The notes below the pieces were generated by a model, which was not told the origin of the DNA, made no database searches, and saw nothing but the letters and a program-made list of their open reading frames with translations. 29,216 bases of DNA from UMGS1649 sp045637095 (GTDB lineage Bacteria; Bacillota; Clostridia; TANB77; CAG-465): contig JAZTYX010000056.1 of assembly GCA_045637095.1 (NCBI GenBank), forward strand, positions 1 through 29,216, written 5' to 3'. The translations under genes and the position numbers were made by a program. Every line of letters starts with the position of its first letter. The first letter of the stretch is position 1. Positions 14,658-22,916 of this stretch are shown piece after piece.

Positions 14658-16457
14658 ATGAGAAAAATAGTACAAAAGTATTTAGGTATTAAGAAACCTG
14701 AAATAACAAAAATGGATATTGGTTCTCAAAATGAAACATATGACATTAATGGAAAATATGTACTTAAAGTATTTAGTAAAGATGCAGTAGGAAACGAACA
14801 GGATAAGAATATACGTGAGTTAAAAGAAATGGTTGCAGAAATCTTTAAGGATAAAGGAGTACCTATGGTACTTCCTTTAATGTTTAAGGACAAGTATATT
14901 CAAGGAGATAATCCGTATTTTGTAATATATCCTAAAGTAAAAATGAAGAGTGTTACAAGAGATGAGATTACTGATGAACATGTCTTAGCAATAAGTAACT
15001 TTGTTGCTAAAATGCATAATATAAGATTGGATGTTCCTGCTCTTAAACGAAAAAAAGAAAAATTTGCTATTGATGTAGATAAATACATTAGGTTATATAA
15101 TCTAAATAACAAAATGAATGTTACATTAAGAGAAAACAAGGAGTTAATAGAAAAATTACAAAACAAAATAAATAATGCAATAGATTCATTAAAGACTAAA
15201 GAGGTAATAAGCCATAATGATCTTAAACTAGATAATGTTTTATGGGATAAGTTTAATCCATACTTCATAGACTTTGATGCTGTTGGATATGTAAATCATA
15301 TGTGTGCAGCAAACGAGTATGCATATGTGTGGTGTACAAAAAATGGCAAGATAGACTTAAAACGTTATGAAATATTTATGGAAAACTATCTTAAACATCA
15401 TTATTGTTTAGAAAATTTTGAAGATGTGTTATATATGACACTTTATGGGAAGTTTTCTTGGCTTAAGTATAGCTTAGATAGAGGTAAATCTAAAGACGAA
15501 GAACAGTCAAAACTTGGTATAAATGCTGTGGTGCATCTTCTAAAAGAATTTACAATGTATGAAAAAACAATTCCTGGAATGCTTAAAGTTTTAGAAAAAT
15601 TAGTAAAGAAAGATGAACCTAAAAAAGAAATAGGCATAAAGCAAATAACTAATTATCATTCACATACATATAGATGCAGGCATGCAGATGATACAGTTAT
15701 GGATGAAGACTATGTAAAAGAATATATTAAAGCTGGATTTAAGGAAATAGCCTTTACAGACCATGTACCGCAAAAGAATGTAATAGATACAAGAAAACGC
15801 ATGAGAATGGATTATAGCGAAAAAGAAGACTATTTAAATAGCGTTAGACATCTTAAAGAAAAATATAAAGATAAAATAAGTATAAAAGTAGGTTTTGAAA
15901 TAGAATACTTACCAGAACATTTAGAAGAATTAAAAGAACTAAAACAAGAATGTGATCTTTTAATACTTGGACAACATTATGTATATGATAGAAAAAATAA
16001 TGAACTAAAAGTGCTTAATGAAAAAATTAGACCAGATATTTCTGATGCAGAACTAGATGAATATTATGAATATATAGAACAAGCAGTAAAACATGACTTG
16101 GTAAAAATAATAGTTCATCCAGATATGTTTATGTGTGTAAGAGATAAATTTGGACCTACAGAAGAAAAACTAGCAAGAAAGATAGCTAAACTTGCAGAAA
16201 AACACAATATAATACTTGAAATAAACCTAATGGAAGTATTTAAGCATATGTGTGGCAAACAAAACAAAATATCTTATCCAAATAGAGAGTTCTGGAGAAT
16301 TGTTTCTGAGTATAATGTGCCAGTAATGTATGGCATAGATGCTCACTTTATAGGACAAATAAGAAGTCGTGAAGAAATGATAAAATTTACAAGAGCGTAT
16401 ATCGGTAAAGATATTATTTCCAAATTAAACTTTGTGGAAGATTATAAACTAAAATAA
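14658..16457 (+). CDS. Fusion of an APH-type kinase and a histidinol-phosphatase-like PHP domain
   Basis: 599 aa in one uninterrupted frame, RBS AGAGG before ATG 14658. Residues 1 to about 315 are an aminoglycoside/choline-kinase fold: SQNETYDINGKYVLKVF as nucleotide loop and lysine strand, the catalytic loop H186-N-D-L-K-L-D-N193, and the metal motif IDFDAVGY near 204-211. From about 330 a PHP phosphoesterase domain of the HisK histidinol-phosphatase kind follows: N-Y-H334-S-H336, CRHAD, FTDHVP, GFEIEY, ILGQHYVYD, VHPDMFM and YGIDAHFIG supply the metal-binding His, Asp and Glu residues. Both active sites look intact. One chain thus holds a putative small-molecule kinase and a phosphatase. 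No histidine pathway genes are near. It is flanked by an SDR and a prepilin-like gene in one operon. Substrates are unknown. Confidence 0.85.
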   Translation: MRKIVQKYLGIKKPEITKMDIGSQNETYDINGKYVLKVFSKDAVGNEQDKNIRELKEMVAEIFKDKGVPMVLPLMFKDKYIQGDNPYFVIYPKVKMKSVTRDEITDEHVLAISNFVAKMHNIRLDVPALKRKKEKFAIDVDKYIRLYNLNNKMNVTLRENKELIEKLQNKINNAIDSLKTKEVISHNDLKLDNVLWDKFNPYFIDFDAVGYVNHMCAANEYAYVWCTKNGKIDLKRYEIFMENYLKHHYCLENFEDVLYMTLYGKFSWLKYSLDRGKSKDEEQSKLGINAVVHLLKEFTMYEKTIPGMLKVLEKLVKKDEPKKEIGIKQITNYHSHTYRCRHADDTVMDEDYVKEYIKAGFKEIAFTDHVPQKNVIDTRKRMRMDYSEKEDYLNSVRHLKEKYKDKISIKVGFEIEYLPEHLEELKELKQECDLLILGQHYVYDRKNNELKVLNEKIRPDISDAELDEYYEYIEQAVKHDLVKIIVHPDMFMCVRDKFGPTEEKLARKIAKLAEKHNIILEINLMEVFKHMCGKQNKISYPNREFWRIVSEYNVPVMYGIDAHFIGQIRSREEMIKFTRAYIGKDIISKLNFVEDYKLK

Positions 16458-16466
16458 GGAGTAAAA

Positions 16467-17153
16467 ATGAAAAAGAAAGGTATAAGTTTAATAGTATTGA
16501 GTATAACAATACTTGTAATGGCAATACTAGCCGCAACAGCAATAATTGCATTAGAAGATAGTGGAATAATAGGAAGAGCGAAAAATACTACAAAAAACAC
16601 TAATTATGCAGAAGAATATACGAGATTAACCGTAATTAAAAATGGAATACTTACAGATAATCTTGGAACTATAACTGTAGATGAGTATATAACTGAATTA
16701 AGAAATAAAGGATTGTTAGAAACAGGAGAAATAGTAAATATAGATGGAAGCAAGACAGTAACAACAAAAACAGGATTTGATATAACGTTATCACCAAACG
16801 GAACTGGTGATATAGAAATTGTATTTGAAGGATATACGCCACCAACGAACGGAAATGATGGTGATGGTGGAACACAAATTACACCCACATTATTAAAGTT
16901 TAGTATTGATGTTTATGGAAAAGAGTATACGTTCGAGGATGGTATGACTTGGGGCGAATGGTATGAAAGCGAATATTGTGATAAAACAATGTTTATAATT
17001 CAATATGATTGTGTGTGTGTAAAAACTGGTGGCCTTGATGATTTTTGGAAGGAAGTAGAGTATTGGGATATGGATTGTTTGTATGGGCCGGAAGATATAA
17101 CATATTATTCAGAGGTTGATGCAAAAATATTACCAGTTGAATATATTTATTAA
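16467..17153 (+). CDS. Prepilin-like surface protein
   Basis: 228 aa. The N-terminus is a class-III-like prepilin segment: basic MKKKG, then ISLIVLSITILVMAILAATA, giving cleavage after Gly5 and a hydrophobic assembly helix. The usual Glu5 of mature pilins is Val here, so classical pilus packing is doubtful. The rest is a globular acidic domain with an NGNDGDGG linker near residue 130 and a C-terminal half rich in Tyr, Trp, Asp and Cys (Cys near residues 171, 185, 187 and 205), which could form disulfides. No pilus ATPase, platform protein or peptidase gene lies in the window, so processing must come from elsewhere. It starts 9 nt after the fusion gene, making it the last gene of that operon, and a terminator follows at once. 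Confidence 0.65.
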   Translation: MKKKGISLIVLSITILVMAILAATAIIALEDSGIIGRAKNTTKNTNYAEEYTRLTVIKNGILTDNLGTITVDEYITELRNKGLLETGEIVNIDGSKTVTTKTGFDITLSPNGTGDIEIVFEGYTPPTNGNDGDGGTQITPTLLKFSIDVYGKEYTFEDGMTWGEWYESEYCDKTMFIIQYDCVCVKTGGLDDFWKEVEYWDMDCLYGPEDITYYSEVDAKILPVEYIY

Positions 17154-17160
17154 GTATATA

Positions 17161-17190
17161 AATAAAAGGCGTAAGCCTTTTATTTTTTTT
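17161..17190 (+). terminator. Intrinsic terminator of the SDR operon
   Basis: A perfect 10-bp stem, AATAAAAGGC (17161-17170) and GCCTTTTATT (17175-17184), with a GTAA tetraloop, followed by six T. Confidence 0.9.
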
Positions 17191-17195
17191 CTTAT

Positions 17196-17206
17196 TGGTA
17201 TATAAT
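17196..17206 (+). promoter_or_regulatory. Probable -10 region of the CDF operon
   Basis: TGGTATATAAT gives either TATAAT (17201-17206) or an extended -10 TGG-TATATA. The matching -35 position falls in the T tract of the preceding terminator and shows no good hexamer. Confidence 0.4.
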
Positions 17207-17241
17207 GACTTTAGTATTTAATTGAATTTAAAGAGGGTAAT

Positions 17242-18141
17242 ATGAAATCAGAAAAGAATATATTTATAGCATTTTTGCTTAATTTACTGTTTGCAATAAT
17301 AGAACTAATAGGTGGCTTTGTAACTAACAGCATTTCTATAATATCAGACTCCGTTCATGATTTTGGAGATGCTTTAAGTATTGGAATGGCATATTTCTTA
17401 GAAAAGAAATCTAGTAAGAAACCAGATAAAAATTATACATATGGATATCTTAGATATTCATTATTAAGTGCACTTTTAACATCAGTAATATTACTTGTTG
17501 GAGCTGTGTTTGTAATAGTTGGTGCAATACCAAGATTAATAAATCCAGTAGAAGTAAATCACGATGGAATGTTAATTCTAGCAATAATTGGAGTAGTAAT
17601 AAACTTAATTGCTGCAGCTAAAACATCACATAGTCACAACCTAAATGAGAAAGCAATTAATCTTCATTTAATAGAAGATGTACTAGGTTGGGTAGCTGTA
17701 CTTGCAGGAAGTATTGTAATTAAGTTTACAGGTTTATACATAATAGATCCAATACTTTCTATTGGTATAACAATATATATTTTGTATCACGTATACAAAA
17801 ATATTAAAGAGGTATTTAATGTGCTTTTAGAAAAAGCACCAAGTGATGTAGATTTAGAGAAACTAAAAGAAGAATTAAACAATGTAGAAAATGTTAAAGA
17901 CGTGCATCACATACATATATGGACAATGGATAATATCCATCATTATATAACACTACATGCTATGGTAGAAAAGGATGCAGACTTAGAAGAAGTTAAACAT
18001 GAAATACGTGAGACTTTAGAAAAATATAACCTTACTCATTCTACTATAGAGATAGAATATAACAAGTGTGAACATGGTGAGTGTGAGATAAAACCTGTAG
18101 AACATGAACATGGTCATCATCACCACCATCATCATCATTAA
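17242..18141 (+). CDS. Cation diffusion facilitator (zinc exporter, CzcD/ZitB type) with His8 tail
   Basis: 299 aa. Six transmembrane helices lie at about 7-28, 30-50, 70-95, 106-126, 145-165 and 168-185. The Zn-site residues are present: H39 and D43 in SDSVHDFGD (helix 2) and the H-x-x-x-D pair in HLIEDVLG (helix 5), the pattern of Zn(II)/H+ antiporters. The cytoplasmic C-terminal domain (about 195-285) contains DVHHIHIWTMDN, typical of the metal-sensing dimer domain. The protein ends in CEHGECEIKPVEHEHG and then eight His in a row, a native metal-binding tail. RBS AGAGGG. It is the first gene of a five-gene unit; the next gene follows after 27 nt with no terminator. Confidence 0.92.
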   Translation: MKSEKNIFIAFLLNLLFAIIELIGGFVTNSISIISDSVHDFGDALSIGMAYFLEKKSSKKPDKNYTYGYLRYSLLSALLTSVILLVGAVFVIVGAIPRLINPVEVNHDGMLILAIIGVVINLIAAAKTSHSHNLNEKAINLHLIEDVLGWVAVLAGSIVIKFTGLYIIDPILSIGITIYILYHVYKNIKEVFNVLLEKAPSDVDLEKLKEELNNVENVKDVHHIHIWTMDNIHHYITLHAMVEKDADLEEVKHEIRETLEKYNLTHSTIEIEYNKCEHGECEIKPVEHEHGHHHHHHHH

Positions 18142-18168
18142 TAGATATTTTTGTAGGAGGTACATATT

Positions 18169-18675
18169 ATGGAACAAGTAGATATCTTAAACAGATTTAG
18201 AGAACAAACAGGAGTTACAAAAGGAAGAAAAGAACTAGTAAGAGGAGAATACAGAATTTCTACACATATTTGGGTTATGGATAGTAATGGTAGAATACTT
18301 GTATTAAAACGCTCTGAACAAGAAGATAAATTCCCAGGAATGTGGGCTCAAGTTGGTGGCGGAGTAGTAGCAGGCGATACTAGTAAAGAAACAGTAATTA
18401 AAGAATGTTTAGAAGAACTAGGATTAATTGTTAAAGAAGAGAATATGTACTATGCAGCAAGCTATATTAGAACAAGAGACATAGTTGATGTATGGCTAGT
18501 GTGGCAAGATGTAAATGTAGATGAATTAGTATTACAAGAAGAGGAAGTAGCTGATGCTAAACTTGTAACACTTAAAGAATTTGATTCTATGATAGAACAA
18601 GGAATGGTAGTTCCATCAATTAATCCATCATATTATCTTATGAAAAATTATATAGAACAATATATGGATAAGTAG
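18169..18675 (+). CDS. Nudix hydrolase (IPP-isomerase-like subgroup)
   Basis: 168 aa, RBS GGAGGT. Nudix enzymes hydrolyse nucleoside diphosphates linked to another group. The core reads RISTHIWVMD, ILVLKRSEQED, PGMWAQVGGG and the Nudix box GVVAGDTSKE...KECLEELGL. Compared with GX5EX7REUXEEXGU the first Glu is Asp and the Arg is Lys, but the metal-binding Glu residues of the helix (E...EE) remain, so activity is likely. The first strands resemble isopentenyl-diphosphate isomerase relatives and YfcD-like proteins. It lies between the zinc exporter and a 2-deoxyribosyltransferase-like gene (25 nt gap), which hints at nucleotide salvage or clean-up. The substrate cannot be read from sequence. Confidence 0.82.
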   Translation: MEQVDILNRFREQTGVTKGRKELVRGEYRISTHIWVMDSNGRILVLKRSEQEDKFPGMWAQVGGGVVAGDTSKETVIKECLEELGLIVKEENMYYAASYIRTRDIVDVWLVWQDVNVDELVLQEEEVADAKLVTLKEFDSMIEQGMVVPSINPSYYLMKNYIEQYMDK

Positions 18676-18700
18676 AAGTAAAACAAATAAGGAGAAATAT

Positions 18701-19039
18701 ATGGTAGGAAAATATAAAGTAATAACATTATGTGGTTCAACAAGATTTAAGGATGAGTTCTTAAGAGAACAAAAACGTTTAACATTAGAAGGTAACATTG
18801 TAATATCTGTTGGACTTTTTGGCCACTCAGGAGACAATGAAGTTTGGGAGAGTATGGATGAAGGAACTCTAACTAAAACTAAAGAAATGTTAGATGATAT
18901 GCATAAAAGAAAAATAGATATGGCAGATGAAATATTTGTTATTAATGTAAATGGGTATATTGGCGAAAGTACTAAATCTGAAATAGCTTATGCAGAAAGT
19001 ACAGGTAAGACAGTAAATTATCTTGAAAATAATAATTAA
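18701..19039 (+). CDS. Nucleoside 2-deoxyribosyltransferase-like protein
   Basis: 112 aa, RBS AAGGAG. A small Rossmann-like fold: YKVITLCGSTRFKDEF at the N-terminus (strand 1 and the GSTRF phosphate/ribose loop), a charged central helix, then ADEIFVINVNGYIGESTKSE with the Glu of S-x-x-E-I-x-Y-A in the place of the catalytic Glu of deoxyribosyltransferases, and GKTVNYL as the last strand. Family members move deoxyribose between bases or hydrolyse the N-glycosidic bond of nucleoside monophosphates. Short forms like this are often listed as hypothetical or DUF4406-like. Only 11 nt separate it from the ABC ATPase gene. Confidence 0.7.
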   Translation: MVGKYKVITLCGSTRFKDEFLREQKRLTLEGNIVISVGLFGHSGDNEVWESMDEGTLTKTKEMLDDMHKRKIDMADEIFVINVNGYIGESTKSEIAYAESTGKTVNYLENNN

Positions 19040-19050
19040 GGAGTGAACAT

Positions 19051-19926
19051 ATGAAAAATGTAATGTTAGAAATTAAAAATTTAACTAAATATTACGGAAA
19101 AATATTAGGTGTAGAAGATCTATCTTTGTCCCTAAACGAGGGTGAAGTATTTGGGTTTATTGGTCCTAATGGTGCGGGAAAAAGCACTACTATACGTTCG
19201 GTAATGCATTTAATAAATAAAAATAGTGGAACGGTTTTAGTTAATGGTAAAGAATTTGAAAGAAACGATACTAAAACAAAAGAAATAATTGGTTATCTGC
19301 CAAGTGAAGTTAATCTTTATGAAGACTTAACGGTAAAACAAATGTTAGATTACCATGAATCTTTTTATAATAAAGACATACATAAAAGAAGATGTGAACT
19401 AGTAGAAAGATTAAAACTAGATGAAACAAAGAGAGTAGAAGATTTATCTTTAGGTAATTCTAAAAAGCTTGGTATAGTTCTTGCTTTTATGCATGAACCA
19501 AAGCTTTTAATATTAGATGAACCAACAAGTGGACTTGATCCAATTATGCAACAAGAGTTCTATAAACTACTTGTAGAAGAAAAGAAAAAAGGAACAACAA
19601 TTTTCTATTCTACACATATATTAAGTGAAATATCTAAAATATGCGATAGAGTTGGAATTATAAAAAATGGTAAACTATTAAAGATAGAAAAAATAGGAGA
19701 ACTTCTAAAGAAGAATCTAGATTTAGTTACAGTAACGGCTAAAGATGTAAAAGGTTTAGTAGAAGAACTAAATGTGGAGGTAATAGAAAAGAATAAAAAC
19801 ACAGTTAAATTCAAAAACGTATTACCAGCAAATGATCTTATTAAAATAATAGCTAAATATGATATAGAAGATATACTAATAGAAGAAGCAAGTTTAGAAG
19901 ACATCTTCTTACATTATTATGAATAG
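19051..19926 (+). CDS. ABC transporter ATP-binding protein (ABC-2 exporter type)
   Basis: 291 aa, RBS AAGGAG. Walker A GPNGAGKSTT near residue 41, Q-loop region, signature LSLGNSKKLGIV (a variant of LSGGQ, common in ABC-2 systems), Walker B LLILDEPTSGLD and the switch His in STHILSE. A C-terminal extension of about 75 residues (from KNGKLLKIEK) is typical of the bacitracin/multidrug and Nod-type branch. It forms the motor for the membrane protein encoded 12 nt downstream. The exported substrate is not evident. Confidence 0.93.
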   Translation: MKNVMLEIKNLTKYYGKILGVEDLSLSLNEGEVFGFIGPNGAGKSTTIRSVMHLINKNSGTVLVNGKEFERNDTKTKEIIGYLPSEVNLYEDLTVKQMLDYHESFYNKDIHKRRCELVERLKLDETKRVEDLSLGNSKKLGIVLAFMHEPKLLILDEPTSGLDPIMQQEFYKLLVEEKKKGTTIFYSTHILSEISKICDRVGIIKNGKLLKIEKIGELLKKNLDLVTVTAKDVKGLVEELNVEVIEKNKNTVKFKNVLPANDLIKIIAKYDIEDILIEEASLEDIFLHYYE

Positions 19927-19938
19927 GAGGTAATACAT

Positions 19939-20730
19939 ATGTTTAAGAGAGAATTAAAAGCAAACTTAAAAAGTTTTTTAATATGGACGGCGATACTTGT
20001 AGTATTATTCTTGTTAGTATTTTTAATGTATCCTAGCATAATGAGTAGTGAAAGTGGAGCTATGATAGATGAACTAGTTACAATATTCCCAGAAGAAGTG
20101 TTAGTAGCATTTAATATGGATATTGCATCTATGACATCTGCGTTTGGATGGCTTAAAACAGAAGGTATGGTATTAGTACTTTTAATACTAGCAAGCTATT
20201 CTGGAATACTTGGTTCTAATATAATACTAAAAGAAGAAAGCGATAAAACAATAGAATATCTAAATAGCTTACCTGTAAGTAGAAGTAAAATTGTAGCAAG
20301 CAAAGCTTTAGCGGGATTAATATATATTGTTTTAATGGTAGTATTTTTAACAATATTTAATTTTATAGGATTAAGTATAGTAGAAGATTTTGATAAATCT
20401 TTATTCTTAAAAATGAGTATAACACCATTATTTACATGCATAGTAACATATTTCTTATGTATGTTCATAGCTACATTTACACATAAAACTAAAAAGATGA
20501 TAGGAATATCTATGGGAATAGTAATGGTAAGTTACATGCTACAAGTTATATCTGCAATGTTTGAAGATTTAGAATTATTTAAATATTTATCTACATTTAG
20601 TTTAGCAGATATGCGTAACGTAATAACTGAAGGTGTTATAAATCCTGTAACTATAGTTGTAGCAATAGTAGCAAGTATAATACTTTATGTTTTAACATTA
20701 TTTAGATATGATAGAAAAGAATTAGTATAA
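19939..20730 (+). CDS. ABC-2 type transporter permease
   Basis: 263 aa, RBS AGGAGG. MFKRELKANLKSFLIWTAI is the usual amphipathic lead of ABC-2 permeases. About six transmembrane segments follow (near residues 15-33, 72-95, 118-142, 155-175, 184-207 and 236-257). The motif EESDKTIEYLNSLPVSRSKIVASK near residues 98-121 is the conserved coupling segment of this family. It pairs with the ATPase immediately upstream and closes the operon at the terminator at 20735. No substrate-specific domain is visible. Confidence 0.9.
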   Translation: MFKRELKANLKSFLIWTAILVVLFLLVFLMYPSIMSSESGAMIDELVTIFPEEVLVAFNMDIASMTSAFGWLKTEGMVLVLLILASYSGILGSNIILKEESDKTIEYLNSLPVSRSKIVASKALAGLIYIVLMVVFLTIFNFIGLSIVEDFDKSLFLKMSITPLFTCIVTYFLCMFIATFTHKTKKMIGISMGIVMVSYMLQVISAMFEDLELFKYLSTFSLADMRNVITEGVINPVTIVVAIVASIILYVLTLFRYDRKELV

Positions 20731-20734
20731 AGAT

Positions 20735-20763
20735 AAGAGGCTTAAAAGCCTCTTTTAATTTTC
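20735..20763 (+). terminator. Intrinsic terminator of the CDF-Nudix-ABC operon
   Basis: An 8-bp stem, AAGAGGCT (20735-20742) and AGCCTCTT (20747-20754), with a TAAA loop, followed by TTAATTTTC. Confidence 0.8.
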
Positions 20764-20771
20764 TAAAAAAA

Positions 20772-20780
20772 TGGTATAAT
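20772..20780 (+). promoter_or_regulatory. Extended -10 promoter of uvrB
   Basis: TGG followed directly by TATAAT (20775-20780), about 54 nt before the uvrB start. The -35 area at 20752-20757 (CTTTTA) is poor. I see no Gram-positive LexA site (GAAC-N4-GTTC type) in 20755-20833. Confidence 0.65.
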
Positions 20781-20833
20781 ATTAAGAGCGGTTTGTTTTA
20801 ACACTATGTTAGACAAATTATAAAGGAGAAACA

Positions 20834-22783
20834 ATGTTTAAATTAGTATCAAATTTTAAACCTACAGGAGATCAACCTGAAGCGATTAAAGCTTTGGTAG
20901 ATGGAATAAAAAATGGAGATAGAGGCCAAACGCTACTTGGTGTAACAGGAAGTGGTAAGACATTTACTATTGCTAATGTTATAGCTGAGGTAAATAAACC
21001 TACAATAATAATGGCACATAATAAAACACTTGCAGGACAACTGTACTCGGAATTCAAGGAGTTTTTCCCTGAAAATGCAGTTGAGTATTTTATATCATAC
21101 TATGACTATTTCCAACCAGAAGCATATATTGCTGCAACAGATACATATATAGAAAAAGATAGTAGCATAAATGATGAAATAGATAGAATGAGACATAGTG
21201 CTACTGCTGCAGTTTTTGAAAGAAAAGATATAATAATAATTGCATCAGTTTCGGCTATATACGCATTAGGTTCACCAGAAGAATATAGAGACCATACATT
21301 ATCTGTAAGACCAGGAATGACTAAGTCGCGTGAAGAAGTAATGGCAAAACTTGTTGAGATGCAATATACAAGAAGTGACATGGAATTCTTACGTGGTACA
21401 TTTAGAGTTAAGGGAGATATTATAGATGTATATGAAGTGGGAAATAACGAACATGCACTTCGTATAGAATTCTTTGGTGATGAAATAGATAAACTTACAT
21501 TTATTGAACCTATTTCAGGTAAAACAATTGCTAGAGTAGACCATGAGTTAATATATCCAAAATCTCACTATGTAACTTCTAGAGATAAAGTAAATAAAGC
21601 CATAGGAAGAATTAAAGAGGAACTAGATCAAAGACTTGCTGAACTAAGAGCAGAAGAAAAAATAGTTGAAGCATACCGTCTAGAGCAACGTGTAAACTTT
21701 GATATAGAAATGCTTCAAGAAACAGGCTTCTGTCAAGGAATAGAAAACTATTCTGTATATATGGCAGACAGAGAACGTGGAAGTACACCATATTGTCTTT
21801 TTGACTTTATGGGTGAAGATTACCTAACAGTAATAGATGAATCTCACGTAACAATACCTCAAATAGGTGGTATGTATAACGGAGATAGAGCAAGAAAACA
21901 AGCGTTAGTAGACTATGGATTTAGACTTCCATCTGCTATGGATAATAGACCGTTATCTTTTAAGGAATGGGAAGAAAAAACAAGACAATTGATATTTGTA
22001 AGTGCTACACCTGGAGATTATGAAAAGAATAATTCTACTCAGGTGGTAGAACAAATAATAAGACCAACAGGACTTTTGGATCCTAAGATTACTGTTAAAG
22101 AAACAGAAGGTCAAATAGAAGATTTAATTAAGAATATTAATGAAAGAGTTGCTAAGAAGGAAAGAGTTCTAGTTACTACATTGACTAAAAAGATGGCAGA
22201 GGAGCTTACTAGTTATCTTGAAGAAAAAGGTATTAAGGTAAGATATATGCACTCGGATATAAAAGCTTTAGATAGACTTGAAATAATACGTGAACTAAGA
22301 CTAGGTAAGTTTGATGTATTAGTTGGAATTAACCTTTTAAGAGAAGGATTAGATATTCCGGAAGTATCTTTAGTTGCAATACTTGATGCGGATAAAGAGG
22401 GCTTCTTAAGAAGTGAACGCTCTTTAATACAAACAATAGGTAGAGCAGCAAGAAACTCTGAAGGTCAAGTTATAATGTATGCAGATGAGCTTACAGACTC
22501 TATGGAAAACGCAATAAGAGAAACAAATAGAAGAAGAAAGATACAAGAAGAATACAATACTAAACACGGAATAGTTCCAAAGAGTATTGTCAAGGATGTT
22601 AGAGATAGTGTTAAAGCTGTATTTAACGATGAAGAGGCTCCAGTAATAGAACAAGAAAAAGGAGAAACTTTAGAAGAAACAATAGATAGACTTACTAAAG
22701 AAATGTTTGAGTATGCTAGAAAATACGAGTTTGAAAAAGCAGCAGTATTAAGAGATTTAATAAATGAATTAAAAAACAGCTAA
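20834..22783 (+). CDS. uvrB: Excinuclease ABC subunit B
   Basis: 649 aa, full length. UvrB verifies DNA damage delivered by UvrA and positions UvrC for incision. Seen in order: FKPTGDQPEAI, Walker A GVTGSGKT (36-43), the aromatic beta-hairpin YYDYFQPEAYIAATDTYIEK at about 93-112 that clamps the strand, RGTFRVKGDIIDVYE, the Walker B region with DESHVT, VSATPGDYE, helicase motif V/VI with LLREGLDIPEVSLVAILDAD and QTIGRAARN, and the C-terminal UVR motif (about 612-646; LRDLINEL) that binds UvrC. RBS AAAGGAG. It is transcribed alone; uvrA and uvrC are not in the window. The stop codon lies inside the terminator hairpin. Confidence 0.98.
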   Translation: MFKLVSNFKPTGDQPEAIKALVDGIKNGDRGQTLLGVTGSGKTFTIANVIAEVNKPTIIMAHNKTLAGQLYSEFKEFFPENAVEYFISYYDYFQPEAYIAATDTYIEKDSSINDEIDRMRHSATAAVFERKDIIIIASVSAIYALGSPEEYRDHTLSVRPGMTKSREEVMAKLVEMQYTRSDMEFLRGTFRVKGDIIDVYEVGNNEHALRIEFFGDEIDKLTFIEPISGKTIARVDHELIYPKSHYVTSRDKVNKAIGRIKEELDQRLAELRAEEKIVEAYRLEQRVNFDIEMLQETGFCQGIENYSVYMADRERGSTPYCLFDFMGEDYLTVIDESHVTIPQIGGMYNGDRARKQALVDYGFRLPSAMDNRPLSFKEWEEKTRQLIFVSATPGDYEKNNSTQVVEQIIRPTGLLDPKITVKETEGQIEDLIKNINERVAKKERVLVTTLTKKMAEELTSYLEEKGIKVRYMHSDIKALDRLEIIRELRLGKFDVLVGINLLREGLDIPEVSLVAILDADKEGFLRSERSLIQTIGRAARNSEGQVIMYADELTDSMENAIRETNRRRKIQEEYNTKHGIVPKSIVKDVRDSVKAVFNDEEAPVIEQEKGETLEETIDRLTKEMFEYARKYEFEKAAVLRDLINELKNS

Positions 22784-22796
22784 TAAGCTGTTTTTT
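22771..22796 (+). terminator. Intrinsic terminator of uvrB
   Basis: An 11-bp perfect stem, AAAAAACAGCT (22771-22781) and AGCTGTTTTTT (22786-22796), with an AATA loop. The last uvrB codons and stop form its left arm and loop. Confidence 0.88.
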
Positions 22797-22797
22797 C

Positions 22798-22826
22798 TTG
22801 CATATGCAAAATAAAATTGGTATAAT
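22798..22826 (+). promoter_or_regulatory. Sigma-A promoter of the second PemK-like gene, with a palindrome on the -35
   Basis: TTGCAT (22798-22803), a 17-nt spacer ending in the extended -10 TGG, and TATAAT (22821-22826). The -35 box is the left half of a perfect 12-bp palindrome, TTGCATATGCAA (22798-22809), which could be an operator. The leader to the ATG at 22917 is about 85 nt; I see no strong structure in it. Confidence 0.75.
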
Positions 22827-22916
22827 ATGGATGCGGAGTTTCTTGGGGGATAATTTTCTAACGTTATATAAATGCACAAGATTTTTTAGGGTTGCAAAAT
22901 ATAAAGGAGGAATTTT

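Noticed and set aside
20755..20833. Search for an SOS (LexA) box before uvrB
   Set aside because: No GAAC...GTTC-type palindrome was found; SOS control is not claimed.
22424..22654. Minus-strand 76-aa frame within uvrB
   Set aside because: Antisense shadow of highly conserved uvrB helicase sequence, with no RBS.
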